DNA from: Symbiodinium natans
Taxonomy: Eukaryota; Sar; Dinophyceae; Suessiales; Symbiodiniaceae
Length of the DNA: 64,000 bases
NCBI GenBank assembly: GCA_905221605.1
Contig: CAJNDS010002117.1
Coordinates: 124,001-188,000, forward strand
Reading direction: 5' to 3'
Part shown: positions 44,641-57,150 of the stretch, one piece after another
How the letters are laid out: every line of letters begins with the position of its first letter
Position numbering within the stretch: position 1 is the first letter of the stretch
The notes under the pieces: generated by a model
Databases searched by the model: none
What the model was told of the DNA's origin: nothing
The model's input: the letters and a program-made list of their open reading frames with translations, nothing else
Translations under genes and position numbers: made by a program

Positions 44641-46233
44641 CTCACCAAGAATTCGGGGAGCTGATCGAGAGACATTGGCTGTTTACGTTGCGCAGCTCTG
44701 TTAGTGCCGGACCTGGGTGTAAATCTGCAAGCCTTCTTTTTGAGCATAGCTTTGGCTCTTCTCCCTGCCACATCCCGCTGCGTCACCCAGCTACATGGAC
44801 ACGCAGGGTAATCGGGCCCGCGGCACAGATTCGACTTGCTCAGATCAGTACCCTGGCATGACGGCACAGAATTCAAAGCAGTCACTATGCTTCCCGGCAC
44901 CCCAGCAATGCGCACTGCAAGAGTACGCACGGCGCACTGCAAGAGCACGCACGGCAGGCGCGAGGTCCAAGTATGACTTTCATGAAACACCTAGCGACCT
45001 GTGCCGGGTGTCCTGGACCTTATGAAGCCCAGCAAGCGTACCCCGAACATGCGGCCAGAACATGCCAGAACCCCACTCCCCTCCATGTCCTCGGGGAACA
45101 GTAGCAAGGCCAACTTTCCGCGACCACCTGACCAGCAACAGCACGCTGGCACTCCGACGCCGAAAGGATCGATTGTCGCATATGACAGAACACAAAAACG
45201 ATAAAGCGGCAGTTGGTTGAAGAGCTCAAGCACTGAGAATTGCTCAAGAGAAGTGTCGTGTCACTATCATGTCGTTGAATCGTTGTCTTTGAAGCACCGA
45301 AGCCCAACTACTAAATGGCCGCACCCAGAGGGAGGGAGGGGCGGGAGGGAGGGAGGGGGCGGGAGGGCGGGAGGGACGGAGGGAGGCGCGCCTCCCCATC
45401 CTATGAATCGATAGCTCGCACTTGTTCAAACCTTGTCTGGCCCTTCAGGCCCTACCTGCTTCAGCACAAAACCAAACTCAAGCCTAGCTCCGCTAGCTTT
45501 CGTGATTGCACCGCAATCATGCTGGATCTGCTCTGCGTGACACGTTGAAATGCATCAGGTATTACCTATTGGCACCTGAGGTAAATATACTGGCACCGCG
45601 AACATTGTTCTCAGCAGCGCACCACTCTGGGCACAAACGCTTCGCAGAACGTTTAGATCCGCTTCCCGGTCCCGCCGGCACCTGGCCCATGATGCGAAAC
45701 ACCACAAGGCACGTGCCGGACAGAAGCGCGACACAAAACATGCAGGCAGATCATGAACGGGTATGCGAAGCATTGCCTCAGCAGAAAGTACACGGATGAA
45801 ATGGCGTTTACTGCTGCCAGCCATGCCACAAGAAGTGCGTCGATTCAGCTTTGGCGTGTGCAGAAAGAGTAGCTAGAGGGCTTACATTTCGAAGCTTGCT
45901 GGAGGCGAGACATCGACGACGCTACGGAAAGTTTGAACCTCTTGATACGAAGACGTGGAGGCAAGCAGCTCCTAGGTCCTAGCAGCTAACCGTGAGAACG
46001 ATGTCAATAGAAGTCGCTTCAGAATGGCCCACTTTGTGCCACAAGCAAACCGGCAGCATGGCAGCGCGACTGCGTGTCATGCCATGTCAATGGGCGACAT
46101 GTCTGCAAGTCAGGACCAGGCACGGCCCATCCAAAGCCTGCTGATGACAACAGGCTGTGTCATGCACAGGGTTCTTGTATGCTCTTGTGAACAGCATCTC
46201 CGACTACCGTCCTGGTGCTGCTCTCAGGTTGTC
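44641..46233. other. No firm gene; G-rich gggagg tract at 45330-45395
   Basis: Short overlapping frames on both strands, none with motifs. The ggagggag tract is a microsatellite-like purine run. Confidence 0.35.
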
Positions 46234-46428
46234 CTACGTGGCAGTGATTCGTGGCACGCACGTGCTGAGAATATCCTCTGACGAGTGAGTGGGCAGAACC
46301 CGGTCCTTGAGCACGATCTTAAGGCCAGATAGACGTCCCAGAGCCGAAGCCAGGGCCCACAGAAACATCCAATCCAACCTGCCATCTTGAACGTGGCATA
46401 ACATGGGAAAAGCAAAGGACAAGCACAC
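46234..46428 (-). CDS. Possible GT11 (alpha-1,2-fucosyltransferase-like) N-terminal exon
   Basis: The minus frame reads DGRLDWMFLWALASALGRLS then GLKIVLKD. The GRLxxxMF pattern followed by a small-residue helix and a beta strand resembles the start of the GT11 GDP-fucose transferase domain (usual GRLGNQMF). The usual GNQ is replaced, and the later HVRRGD motif was not found in the window. It could be a diverged gene, a remnant or a coincidence. Confidence 0.25.
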   Translation of the reverse strand: MCLSFAFPMLCHVQDGRLDWMFLWALASALGRLSGLKIVLKDRVLPTHSSEDILSTCVPRITAT

Positions 46429-47800
46429 TCAACTCGAAGGCATGGCCGACCGTGTAGGGTGGTTGGAGATCAAGAGCAGGTCGCCCTAATCACAGCGACG
46501 CATGCAGAATTCACCAAAGTCCACCGAGTCTCCTGGCAGCCCCACTACACCAAGTCCGCCTGCGCAGCCCAGGTGTCGAGCTCCCCATCGCCTGAAGCAG
46601 TCATCGCAACGAAAACAACAAGTCTCACTGTTGGATCTCTCATGTTAAAGCCGTTGGGGCCGGACACGCATGGATGAGGATGCGTGTTCGTAAGACACAC
46701 CGAAGGCAGAACACTGCCAGGCCGAACCACGCGGCCTGCATGTGACTCTTTCCCACGACACTTAGCCCTTAGCTGCCTGGGCTCGCGCATGTGACGCACG
46801 CACGCTGTTTCACGGAGTGCCACATTTTGCCGCCAAGGACTGAATGCCTGGCACCAGGATGCGATGACGCAAAAAAGTCCCCGGGCAGTCGGACTTGGCA
46901 GAAGCAGCAAAGGCAACGCCTCGGCGATTTGAAAAAAAGAAGTTCACACATGATGTCACGACGTGAAAACTGAGAGCCTTGCGGGCAGTAAGACAATGCA
47001 GCATGTAAGAATTGACCTTGCTCTCAGCGAAACCGTGTCTCAGGCTGTGGTTATGGCAGTTATGCAGGATGAGCGTGACCACCGCAAAACTGAACCAAGG
47101 CACGTCTGAAACCACAGCAACAGTACCTGTCATTGCCGACACTGCAAGCACAAACACAAACACGCAGCGCAAGCTTCTACAAGCCTGTATCGAAACATCA
47201 CATCTTTGCTTAAACAACATGCAAGGCCACACACCAAGCTGCCACACATTGATGCAAAGGCGCCGCAGTTGTCATGTCTTGCACATGTCGCGTCTAGATT
47301 TGACCAATCACTAAGCAACAGCCATGTTGACCCTTTGCCCACGTGCGCTCAACAGTTCTAAGGTCAAACAGCTGCCGGGCGCAACCACAACTGTCAGGCT
47401 TCATTTCGCGATGGATGGGTTTAGGGGTCAGGGTTAGAGGTTGTAGGGTTCAGGGCTCAGGCTGCTCTGCCACTTGCCTTTTTTGCTGTTTGGTGCATCA
47501 GCTCGTCTGCCCGGCTCATATCTTGGCCTGAGTGCAACGACTTGCTGTTAACAGAGATATGACGCGCATACCCTGTCACATCGAAGGTGTACCACACACA
47601 CACAACCTGACACCAGACCAGAAACCTGTTCCTTTCCATGCATGCCCAGATTCTCGTGACCGACTCTCGTAACATTGGGCACAGACTAGCACCCAGCACA
47701 GTCCTTTCTGTGAGTCTTGTAATGGTTATAGACTATAGATGTTCTGCTTTAGGGGTAGGGTTAGCTGTGGTTAGCTGACAAAAGCACAACATTTAGTTCC
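46429..47800. other. No firm gene
   Basis: A few short frames; one minus segment near 46550-46640 (TVRLVVFVAMTASGDGE) could be an exon. A single telomere-like stretch (gggtttaggggtcagggtta) lies at about 47417. Confidence 0.3.
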
Positions 47801-47809
47801 AGAAACCTT

Positions 47810-49050
47810 CCAAATGCGATGGCTTCACATTTGCCCGGAGTCGCCTGTTCAGCTGCAGAAAAGCTCTTGCAACTTTGCATCCGCCGACGCTATGGCCTTG
47901 GACAGACACGATGTGAGCTATGCAACGCTACACCACTTCTGTTTCTGTCGTGAGGAAGAGAACGGCCAGGTCAGCAGCTTTCATTGCTTCGCGCGTGGCC
48001 TGTTCGGCTGCTTTCCTTAGCCAGGCACGGCACACCAGAGGGGCCCCGCTTGTACATCCGCACGCTCACCCAGCAGCCCTTGGCTAGGCCAAACCTCGAA
48101 GCTTATTCGAGCGTCTTGGCTTCAGCAAGGGACTTCTTCTTGTCTGCCTCGCCATCCCGAGTTTAAGAAGTTACCTACCTGTGGAGGATATGCAGCCGTC
48201 AAAACTCGACCGAAGCATGGGAGGTTCTCTGAACTATGGTCCAGGTTCTGTTTTACTGCGGAGCCTTATCTGTAGGGTACCCAAAACGGACCTCATAAGC
48301 TAGAGAATCTCCCAACAAAGGAAGATGCAAATTACGCAAGCCCGCCGACCTTTGCATCCTCTGCGGCCTGTTTTGCTTCGTATGCCTCCTTGGCCTTCCT
48401 GGCAGCCTGACGACACCGTGCATTTGAGCTTGCCTTGAGTCATGTTAGGAGGGAGTCGGCCTAAAAAGTCTCTATTCTTGCAATTTCGCAGTCTTGCCTT
48501 CTTTTCGGCTGCCGCACGAGCTTCTTCCGCTGTCCTTACGCACTCTTCCCTTGGCAGGTTGGACGCTTGGGGTGCATGAACCGTTCGGCTCCTTAGCATG
48601 AGGACACGTCCCAACCACGACTGTCTCCAGCTTGCCGCACACGAATCTCACGACAACGGAATTTCAATCCACATGCCCTGAAGCTCGTCAGCTGGTCCCT
48701 TGCAGGCTGGCTTCGACTTTTGCTGGATCAACTTCTTCTCTTTGTGGCTGTTCTGAACACAGGTGAGGTATGTCACCACACTCGATGCCAACGAGTCTCA
48801 AAGACCATCATCACAGCTACATGCAAAGCTGCTCGTGACATCGAAGGCCTCAAGGGCAGCGGTCAGCTCCTCAACTTCTTGGCTCAAGGATGCTCAGGGA
48901 CACGCCAGCACAACCTTCAACATGCAAGGGAAGCGAATTCCAAACCTACTAGCAATGGCTGAGGGCTGCTGCTCTTCAAGCTCGCTTCGAGAACTTGGAG
49001 TTCTTGCAACAGCTGCTCGTTCTGGCTCGTGGAGACCTGCTTTGCAGGTC
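47810..49050 (-). CDS. Coiled-coil protein in many small exons
   Basis: Helical, Ala/Glu/Lys-rich segments follow one another on the minus strand. About 49030-48950 gives EQLLQELQVLEASLKS. About 48900-48830 gives QEVEELTAALEAFDVTSS. About 48540-48480 gives TAEEARAAAEKKARL. Exon 48398-48350 gives KAKEAYEAKQAAEDAK, with a CAG acceptor and an AAG/GT donor. About 48155-48105 gives DGEADKKKSLAEAKTLE. About 48030-47940 gives WLRKAAEQATREAMKAADL. About 47915-47860 gives SLSKAIASADAKLQELF. The shared composition and order support one gene. No start, stop or family is fixed. Confidence 0.5.
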
Positions 49051-49189
49051 TGAAGAAACATGCAATTGCCACTTCGAGCCTCCCCACCCTGTCCCTAAAA
49101 CCCAATTGCGAGGAATTACATTCCGGCCCGTCCCTGGCTTGCCTATTCAGGCAACGTTTCGGCACAGTTGGCTGCCTTATCATGGGCGG

Positions 49190-49310
49190 GGCCCCCGCCA
49201 GGCGGGGCCCGCCAACGAAAAAAACACGAAAAAAACGCCGCAGGCAGGGACCGCTGGCGCGGACCGCTGGCGGGGACCACTGGCGGGGCCCGCTGCCCAA
49301 CTGGAATTGT
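49190..49310. repeat. GC-rich short repeat (gcggggcccgc)
   Basis: Variants of ggcggggcccgc and gaccgctggcg recur between about 49196 and 49300. Confidence 0.5.
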
Positions 49311-49774
49311 AAGAGGGTAATTTGATTTCAAAAGACTGCCTTTTTGGCCAAAGGCTCCAATATCCCTTGATCTGGGGTTTCTTCTAAAATTGCATTAGGG
49401 GCCCAAGAAAAATCTACGGAACACGGCATGAACAGATGATACGTCCATTAAGCCAGTTCTTAGACCCTGGATTCCTCGAAAGACTTCTTGTGACAGGTGC
49501 GCTCTTCACGACTCAACAGATTAACTCCTAGAGACAGAGGTTATAAGGACTCAAGATATGAAGGTACCAACCAGCCCGGACAGTAGATCTTGGAGTCATG
49601 AGTGTTGTTACTGTCACACCTTGAGACCCTAACAAAAGACCCTGGATTCCTGGCTCTTGGTCTTATTGCTGGTTCACTGGTTTCGAGGGGTTCAGAGAGC
49701 GGTTAACCTTTACTTTTCCTTTCGTACACCATCAATCTCATGACACCTTAAAACCTTAACCACTTGTGGGTGGC

Positions 49775-50035
49775 CGCTGTAACGGAAACTAAAAAAGGTT
49801 GTAACGGAAACAAACGGCAAAATGTAGCGGAAAGCAAAAAAAATGTAACGGAAACAACGGCCCGGCGAGTCGAAACAATGCGCGGCTGTAACGGAAACCA
49901 AGCAAAACTGCAACGGAAACCAAAAAGAGATGTAACTGAAATCACGGAAAACTTAAACCGAAACCTACAAAAACCGGCTACGGAAAGGCGCACCAGAAGG
50001 GCACGGCTCTGTTTTTGGGCGTAACAGAAACTACC
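49775..50035 (+). repeat. tgtaacggaaac array, forward
   Basis: About ten copies of gtaacggaaac with short variable spacers. Confidence 0.9.
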
Positions 50036-50569
50036 TGCCTAAGCGAGAAAGTACAGCCACAGGCAGGTAGGGCTGATGCATCCAAGCGACCTTGACCAGC
50101 AACACTTGCAACTGCTCAGAAGGCTCAGCAGCAGTAGGACGTCGGCCGGCGCCCACACCATCCCGCGTCACGCAGCAACACTGCTGCTGTAAACCCCGCT
50201 GAACTCAAACTGCCGTCGAAGTTTCACCCGACTCCAGAAGCTGTTAAGCATTCAAGGTGGAGGCTTCGGCGCGATTAGAGAAGCCCAGCAAACTCTGAAC
50301 ATCTGAATCCCTCCCCCCCCCCACCCCCCATGGAAATTCAGGCTTCTAGGCTTTATTTGGTTTAGGCTTCAGTGTTTAGAATGGAACTTCAGGCTTTTAG
50401 GTTTTATTCGCTTCAGGCTTGAGTGTTTTTGGAATTCTCGGCAACAAGCGAAGGGGTCCGGGTACATGGGTTTGGCTTGGAGCTGGCTAGCTTCCGGCAG
50501 CGTAGAATACCGTGGCCCCAGAGCTAGTCCGTGGCACCCTGATCCTTCCTGTGGCTGTAGTTTCTCGCT

Positions 50570-50710
50570 TAGGCAGGTAGTTTCTGTTACGCCCCGACGC
50601 CGTTTCTGTAACGCCCCGAAGCCAGTTTCCGTTACGCCCTTTCGTAGTTTCTGTGTCGTTTTCAGGGGGGCAGTTTCCGTTACAACCCGCCAATTTCCGT
50701 AACACACTTT
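50570..50710 (-). repeat. tgtaacggaaac array, inverted
   Basis: About six copies of gtttccgttac, the complement of the array at 49.8 kb, 540 bases away. Both arrays adjoin ctacctgcctaagcgagaaa or its complement, so the two blocks form one large inverted repeat. Confidence 0.85.
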
Positions 50711-50719
50711 CCTCACCAC

Positions 50720-52690
50720 TTGTACGTCCTCTATTCACCTCTATCTCCCAAAGAATCCCCTCTTTGACCCTTTATGATTGGTTTTATAAGGAGTGAAAGG
50801 ACGCATGAAAACCAATCATGAAGGGCGCAAAGGGGGGCTTGTAGGACGGTAACAACAATATGATTAAGGGCTCCAAGTTCGTGATTCGTTCATTCAATCT
50901 GGTCTAGTTTCCTGGCTCATGATGTCACGGCCCTTTGGTTGGTTGGCTTTGTATCTAGCGGTTAGACCAAGAGTGAAAAGAGGACATCCTTTAATACCGT
51001 GTGTCCGCAGCTCAGAAGTTAGGTTCATTGGTCCAGAGACGGCGGTTATAATGTAATGAATGAGCCCTCATGGTTGACCTTGAGAATTTAGTATTATGGT
51101 TCAGGGAGTGAATGGTTAACCTGTGATAGAGAACATGAACTAGACCCTGAGATTGAATGGCTTGGAAACAGAGGTTGGGTCTCAAGGTGTGATGGGTGTG
51201 ACATGAAGGAGATAAAGGGGAAAGAGGTTACGTTCATACCAGTGCACCCACCATTCACTTGTGGGAACGGTCTCAATGATGTGGGCGGTTAAGGGCTTAC
51301 TGAGAGGTGCGGTCATAAGGTACGTCCCAAAGGTCTGTCCGGAGTGTATGGTTAGAGCTAGAGAGTTAATGGTTAACCTTTAGAAAGAGGGCTCATGGGG
51401 GTCCGTGAATCAAGAGTGAGGAAGTGACCGCCCGGATGAATGAGTCTTGGAGATCATGATATTAACTCTGTGGGGAATGAGTCTAGAGAACATGTGGATG
51501 ATACGGTTGTTGTGGGGGCTCTTTCTCCAGGTGTGTCCATAAGCCTCAATATTAGTACTAGCGGTGAGACTCAGCCCCAGATCAACCATTAACAGGAGCT
51601 AGAGATAGAGGGCGGGGTTCTTTGGGGCGGCTTCTAAAGGCGTGACAGAGAGCACTTCATGAGCCAGGAATTCTCTTGTCAAGGGTTATTCACTGAATGA
51701 TTGGTCCAACAAGAGCCCAGATTGCGAGGTGGAAAGCGTGAATATGATTAAGGGCTCCAAGTTCCAGGATGATACGGTTGTTGCGGTTGGAGAACGCACA
51801 ATTAAGGGTTAACCTGTGAATGATTGAGGGCTCAATGGTCTAGTTTCCTGGCTCATGATGTCTGGTGGTTACCTTCACACCTTGTCAATCATTCACACGG
51901 GATAACATGCTATTATTATTGACTCGCGAGTGAATGAAACCAGACAAATGATTCACTACTTGTTGGACCTGTCACTCAATGGTCTAGTTTCCTTCACACG
52001 GGGGCATGATTCACGCCCTCATGATGTTAAGGGGTTTTGGAGAGGTTAGTGGTTAAGGTCTAAAGGTGTAACAGAGGTTAGTGCGGGCTCCAAGATGAAG
52101 AGGGCTCCAACTAGACGGGCGATTACAAAGGTGAATCATCTGTCTTGTTATGCGTCCGTTCTCTCGGGACCAATGAACTCCAAGACACATGATTCCAGGA
52201 TCTCAAGGTGTGATGGGTGCTGCGGTTGGACTGGTCTCTAAGCCGGTTAGTAACTCAAGACATTAAGACTCAGCCCCAGATCAACCATTAACAGGATATT
52301 GGATGGTACGGGCTAGCTCTTGGGCAGTTAAGGTGTCATGAGATTGATGGTGCGGTGTGAGTGAATTAGTACCAAGATCCGGAAATGGCCAAGAGAGTGA
52401 GATGGTACGGCTGGTGTGGATTATACAGGCAGTCAAGGTGGTCACAGCCTTAATATTGGATGGAAAGGTCTCAAGGTGTGATGGGTGCTGCGGTTGGACT
52501 GGTCTCTAAGCCGTGTATTACCAAGAGACGAAGGTTTAATGGGTGATGTGGGTGACAGGTGAGTAATGTGCTCTCTTGGTAATTCACGGACCAATGCACG
52601 AATCATCCAAAAGGCCGTGGAGAAGATGTACAGGCAAAGATCTCGGGCTTTATATATACCAATCATATAATGGGGGAAGAAGGCTAGCGG
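50720..52690. repeat. Patchwork of shuffled short motifs, non-coding
   Basis: Phrases of 15-45 bases recur in changing order: gattaagggctccaagttc (50861, 51736), gactcagccccagatcaacc (51566, 52268), ctcaaggtgtgatgggtgct then gcggttggactggtctctaa (52203, 52471), tctagtttcctggctcatga, atgatacggttgtt, agaggttaacc. No long frame is open. Confidence 0.7.
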
Positions 52691-52765
52691 CTAGCAGTGC
52701 TATCCTGGAGTTCTTCGCCTTTGACGCACCTTGGGATGGTTTTTTATCGGGTCGGGCTCGAGACT

Positions 52766-53565
52766 CAACCCCTAAACCCTAAACCCTAAACCCTAAACCC
52801 TAAACCCTAAACCCTAAACCCTAAACCGTAAACCTGAACCCCTAAACGCTCAACCCTCAACCCTCAGCCCTAAACCCTAAAACCTGAACCCCTAAACCCT
52901 CAACCCTAAACCAACAGCCACAAAACCCTGAACAACAGTGCTCGGCTTTCGGCTCAGGAAAGGCCTCGGCCAACAAAAGACAACCCCTCAACCAACCTTT
53001 GACCCAACACCCTAAAACCTTAAACCCTGAAACGCTAAACCCTAAAATTCCTAAAGCCTCAAAGCCCTAAACCCTAAAGCGCAAAACCCTTAAACCCTCA
53101 AACCCTGAAACCTTAAGACCCTAAAACCCTAAAACCCTAAAAGCCCCTAAAGCCTCACAGCCTAAAACCTAAAGCACCTTAGATTCAGATGCCTTCGGAG
53201 GCTTTGGGGCACGAGCGCAGAACAGCTCCAAAGTGCAGAGGTTGCAGGTTTAAGGGTTTCGGGATTTTTGGGCTTCTAGGGGTTTTAGGGTTTAGGGTTT
53301 GGGGGTTAGGGTTTGGGCTTGCGGGTTTCTAGGGTTAAGGGCTCAGGGCAGGTCTCTTGCTACAAGGTGTCTGTTTGTGAAAGTCTGTAACCCTAAACCC
53401 TAAACGCTAAACCCTAAACCCTTCAGAGCCTGAAGACATCGCGGAGGAGCCGCGTCGGAGATGTAGACCTGGCAGGTGGAGTAGGATTTAGGGTTTAGCG
53501 TTTAGGGTTCAGGGTTTAATGTTTAGGGTTCAGGGCTTAAGGTTTAGGTTTAGGGTTTCGGGATA
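52766..53565. repeat. Telomere-like tracts in two CCCTAAA...TTTAGGG pairs
   Basis: ccctaaa at 52766-53150 (best at the start, diverged later); gggtttaggg-type at about 53270-53345; ccctaaa at 53390-53420; tttagggtt-type at 53487-53560. Confidence 0.9.
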
Positions 53566-53569
53566 CGAT

Positions 53570-54715
53570 TGCCTTAAAGCCTGCCAGCCCGCTCCCTTGA
53601 TTTTTGGGTGAGCGTAGGCGGCCTTGTCAAGGTCGCCGTTTGGTCTCGAAGCAACAGGGATACTGCAGGCTGAGTACAGCGTTGGGACTTCAGGGTTGTG
53701 CGAGGTTTGCTTTTGGTATCCTACGAAGGCACCCTGGCTCAGAAAATGCACGCGCGCATTCTCTGCGGTAGCACGGCACCAAGGCGAATCAAGGATGCCG
53801 CATGGAACGATTCCCACAAACTCCTGTCTGTAACCTTCAAAAACACGGACAACATGCCCGGAAAGCATTCGCCGCAGCTGCGCGGCGCGAGAAACTTCGA
53901 CCAGCCATGCGCTGGAGGGCAAGCGTGTTTCCTTGAACATGCACGGCGTGCTTGCGTCTGGTCATGAAGTTCTATGTAGTCGTGGCGGCTATGGGCCCCT
54001 CAAAACCGGAACTGTCGTTGATGCTAGGGCGGTTCTGAAAGCAGTGGTGCTTCAAAACGGCTTCTGCCACGAAGCTTGGATCTGCAGCGAACTCAAGCCC
54101 GACTTTCCAGAAACAGTGGCAGTCTTGGTAGTGAACTGTCCGAACCCTACAAGCCATTGTCCCCGACCCCCATAGGTTTCCAAGCTTCAAGGTAACAAGC
54201 ACGCATGATGGCATAATCACACACACCTTCGCTTACGGACTGATTGCGTCAAGCTGAATCTCGAAAATGCCAACGGAGCCTAAATGTAATCAAACCCATT
54301 CCGATCATAACTTTTCTAGCCCGAGCTCGGTTCAGTGCTACGGAAAACTATGCAACCCCCTGCCCACACAACACATTGACCCCCAAACGCAATCTTTTGG
54401 CGCAGTCGACGGCGCGAGCGTGTGGAAAATTCGCCTCATCCAGATCGCTGGCCTGGCTAGAGCATGTTGGGATGTTTATAAGGTTGAGGCTGGGGTTGGG
54501 CCAAAAGTGCCCAAGCCCCCCTACCTGACCCTAAAGCCTAACTCCTTCAGCGAAGATGTGTCGAGCCCTACACCTCCAAAGGAAAAGTGGCAGGGTCCAG
54601 GGTCTAGGGCGTTTAGGACATCCTAACTAACTCCAAACCAAACTATCAGCCTTATCAGCCTGAATTTACTTCGGACCCCGATAGCAGTGGCCAGCCCAAG
54701 CCCTCCCTTCCTTTT
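53570..54715. other. Region with unassigned open frames
   Basis: A minus frame (53530-53940) and plus frames (53698-53967, 53933-54175, 54244-54626) are open. I recognise no family and cannot choose between strands. Confidence 0.3.
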
Positions 54716-54719
54716 GGCC

Positions 54720-54975
54720 GCCTTAAAACTAGGGTCTTAATGGTGAAAAGGTTAAAGGTACGAAATAGTAAATTAATGAACGAAGTGAATACAACTAATG
54801 ACTTCCTTTTTCTCCTTTAATATTGTATCCTATTTCGAACTACTAAAGGAAGTCAATTAGTAATAAAATAATAGTGTGAATGCAATGAACACGCCCATTA
54901 AAAATTAATAAAACGTAGTACACGCAGTTCTTACTACGTGATGAGAATTCCTAATGAATGCATGTGCTCTAAAGA
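54720..54975. other. AT-rich island with small perfect palindromes
   Basis: About 250 bases are clearly AT-richer than all genic DNA here. They hold gacttccttt ... aaaggaagtc (10-base arms, about 45-base loop) and cgtagta ... tactacg. It may be an inserted organelle fragment; no organelle gene is recognised. Confidence 0.55.
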
Positions 54976-55189
54976 TAGGTGGTTAAGGGTGTAATACAAG
55001 AGCAACGGGCCAAGCTCTTCGACTGCATGCACTTAGCTGATGCTGCTTGGGACGCCGCCAAGTTCTTGCAACAACTGGAGCAGTGCATGTGCTACCTGCA
55101 CGAGTCTCCCCGTTCTCTCCGGTGTGGATGACAGCATTCAAGCTCACCACGTCGGCTTGGGATGAGAAGACGTAGGCGGATCTTCCCAA

Positions 55190-55765
55190 ACCACAAACCG
55201 TGCCAAACATCACTGAGCTCAAAACGCGGGCGCAAAGAGCTTATGGATAGCTGCCCCATGTTTACAAGGGTGTTCTGGGTTTGGTGGCTTCGCTGTCCAG
55301 GGCTTACTGGAGCCGTGGCAGAACTCTCCACTTCTGTTAAACTTCAAGGTTCAATGTCTAGGGTCTCTTTGGATCTGGGTTCATCCACTGCTTACCAAAG
55401 CCTTTCTTTCGACTCCGAGTTTCGAGCATCCCATTTGAGCCATGGTTTTATTTGACGAATAGAATTCTGAAGCCCTTCCACGGAACCCTTCCGCGACATT
55501 TACATTCAGACATATGAGATTTGGAAGGCTTTAGGTCAAGAAATCAGGTCTTCAAGACATGCTGCTGCGCAAGTCTACTGCCTTGAAGATATTTCCAGAT
55601 CGGTGCCCCACCGGACACAGGTACGGATGTTTGGGGTCTAAGATTCCGGCTGGAGCTATTGCGGCAGGGGATCTTTGGAGCTCTCCGTGGGCCTTTTATT
55701 TCAGACTCCGTGAGCGCCCAAAAAAAATGCGCGGCTCCTTTGGGAAATTCATGAACTACAGACAG
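55190..55765 (+). repeat. Interspersed repeat family R-750, copy 2
   Basis: Matches the copy at 20.3-21.0 kb over most of its length. It lacks the first ~130 bases and has a different insert near 55655. The 71-bp satellite starts directly at its 3' end. Confidence 0.85.
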
Positions 55766-55767
55766 TG

Positions 55768-57150
55768 AAAGCCTTTCGCACCGACGTTGTGGACAACAAG
55801 CGTGCGTTGACCAGTCCCAATGTTGACCAGCCCCACCCAAAGCCTTTCGCACCAACGTTGTGGACGACAAGCGTGCGTTGACCAGTCCCAATGTTGACCA
55901 GCCCCACCCACAGCCTTTCGCACCGACGTTGTGGCCAACAAGCGTGCGTTGACCAGTCCCAATGTTGATCAGCCCCACCCAAAGCCTTTCGCACCGACGT
56001 TGTGGACAACAAGCGTGCGTTGACCAGTCCCAATGTTGACCAGCCCCCCAATTCCTTTCGCACCGACGTTGTGGACAACAAGAGTGCGTTGACCAGTCCC
56101 AATGTTGACCAGCCCCCCAATGCCTTTCGCACCGACGTTGAGGACTACAAGCGTGCGTTGACCAGTCCCAATGTTGACCAGCCCCCCAATTCCTTTCGCA
56201 CCGACGTTGTGGACAACAAGCGTGCGTTGACCAGTCCCAATGTTGACCAGCCCCGCAATGCCTTTCGCACCGACGTTGTGGACAGCAACCGTGCGTTGAC
56301 CAGTCCCAATGTTGACCAGCCCCCCAATGCCTTTCGCACCGACGTTGTGGACAGCAACCGTGCGTTGACCAGTCGCTTGACCGTTGTGGACAACAAGCGT
56401 GCGTTGACCAGTCCCAATGTTGACCAGCCCCACCCAAAGCCTTTCGCACCGACGTTGTGGACAACAAGCGTGCGTTGACCAGTCCCAATGTTGACCAGCC
56501 CCCCCCAAAGCCTTTCGCACCGACGTTGTGGACAACAAGCGTGCGTTGACCAGTCCCAATGTTGACCAGCCCCACCCAAAGCCTTTCGCACCGACGTTGT
56601 GGACAACAAGCGTGCGTTGACCAGTCCCAACGTTGACCAGCCCCACCCAAAGCCTTTCGCACCGACGTTGTGGACAACAAGCGTGCGTTGACCAGTCCCA
56701 ATGTTGACCAGCCCCACCCAAAGCCTTTCGCACCGACGTTGTGGACAACAAGCGTGCGTTGCCCAGTCCCAATGTTGACCAGCCCCACCCAAAGCCTTTC
56801 GCACCGACGTTGTGGACAACAAGCGTGCGTTGACCAGTCCCAATGTTGACCAGCCCCACCCAAAGCCTTTCGCACCGACGTTGTGGACAACAAGCGTGCG
56901 TTGACTGGTCCCAATGTTGACCAGCCCCACCCGAAGCCTTTCGCACCGACGTTGTGGACAACAAGCGTGCGTTGACCAGTCCCAATGTTGACCAGCCCCA
57001 CCCAAAGCCTTTCGCACCGACGTTGTGGACAACAAGCGTGCGTTGACCAGTCCCAATGTTGACCAGCCCCACCCAAAGCCTTTCGCACCGACGTTGTGGA
57101 CAACAAGCGTGCGTTGACCACCCCCAATGTTGACCATCCCCCCACAGCCT
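55768..57150 (-). repeat. 71-bp satellite array, orientation 2
   Basis: About 19 copies of a unit with gcctttcgcaccgacgttgt, ggacaacaagcgtgcgttga and ccagtcccaatgttgaccag. Read on the minus strand it is the family of the 70-bp array at 32.2-33.4 kb. Since 71 is not a multiple of 3, the 533-codon minus frame passes through all three frames of the unit every 213 bases. Confidence 0.95.

Noticed and set aside
55420..55450. Spliced-leader gene in R-750
   Set aside because: Only about 11 bases resemble the leader's 3' part, with an internal gap; not enough to call.
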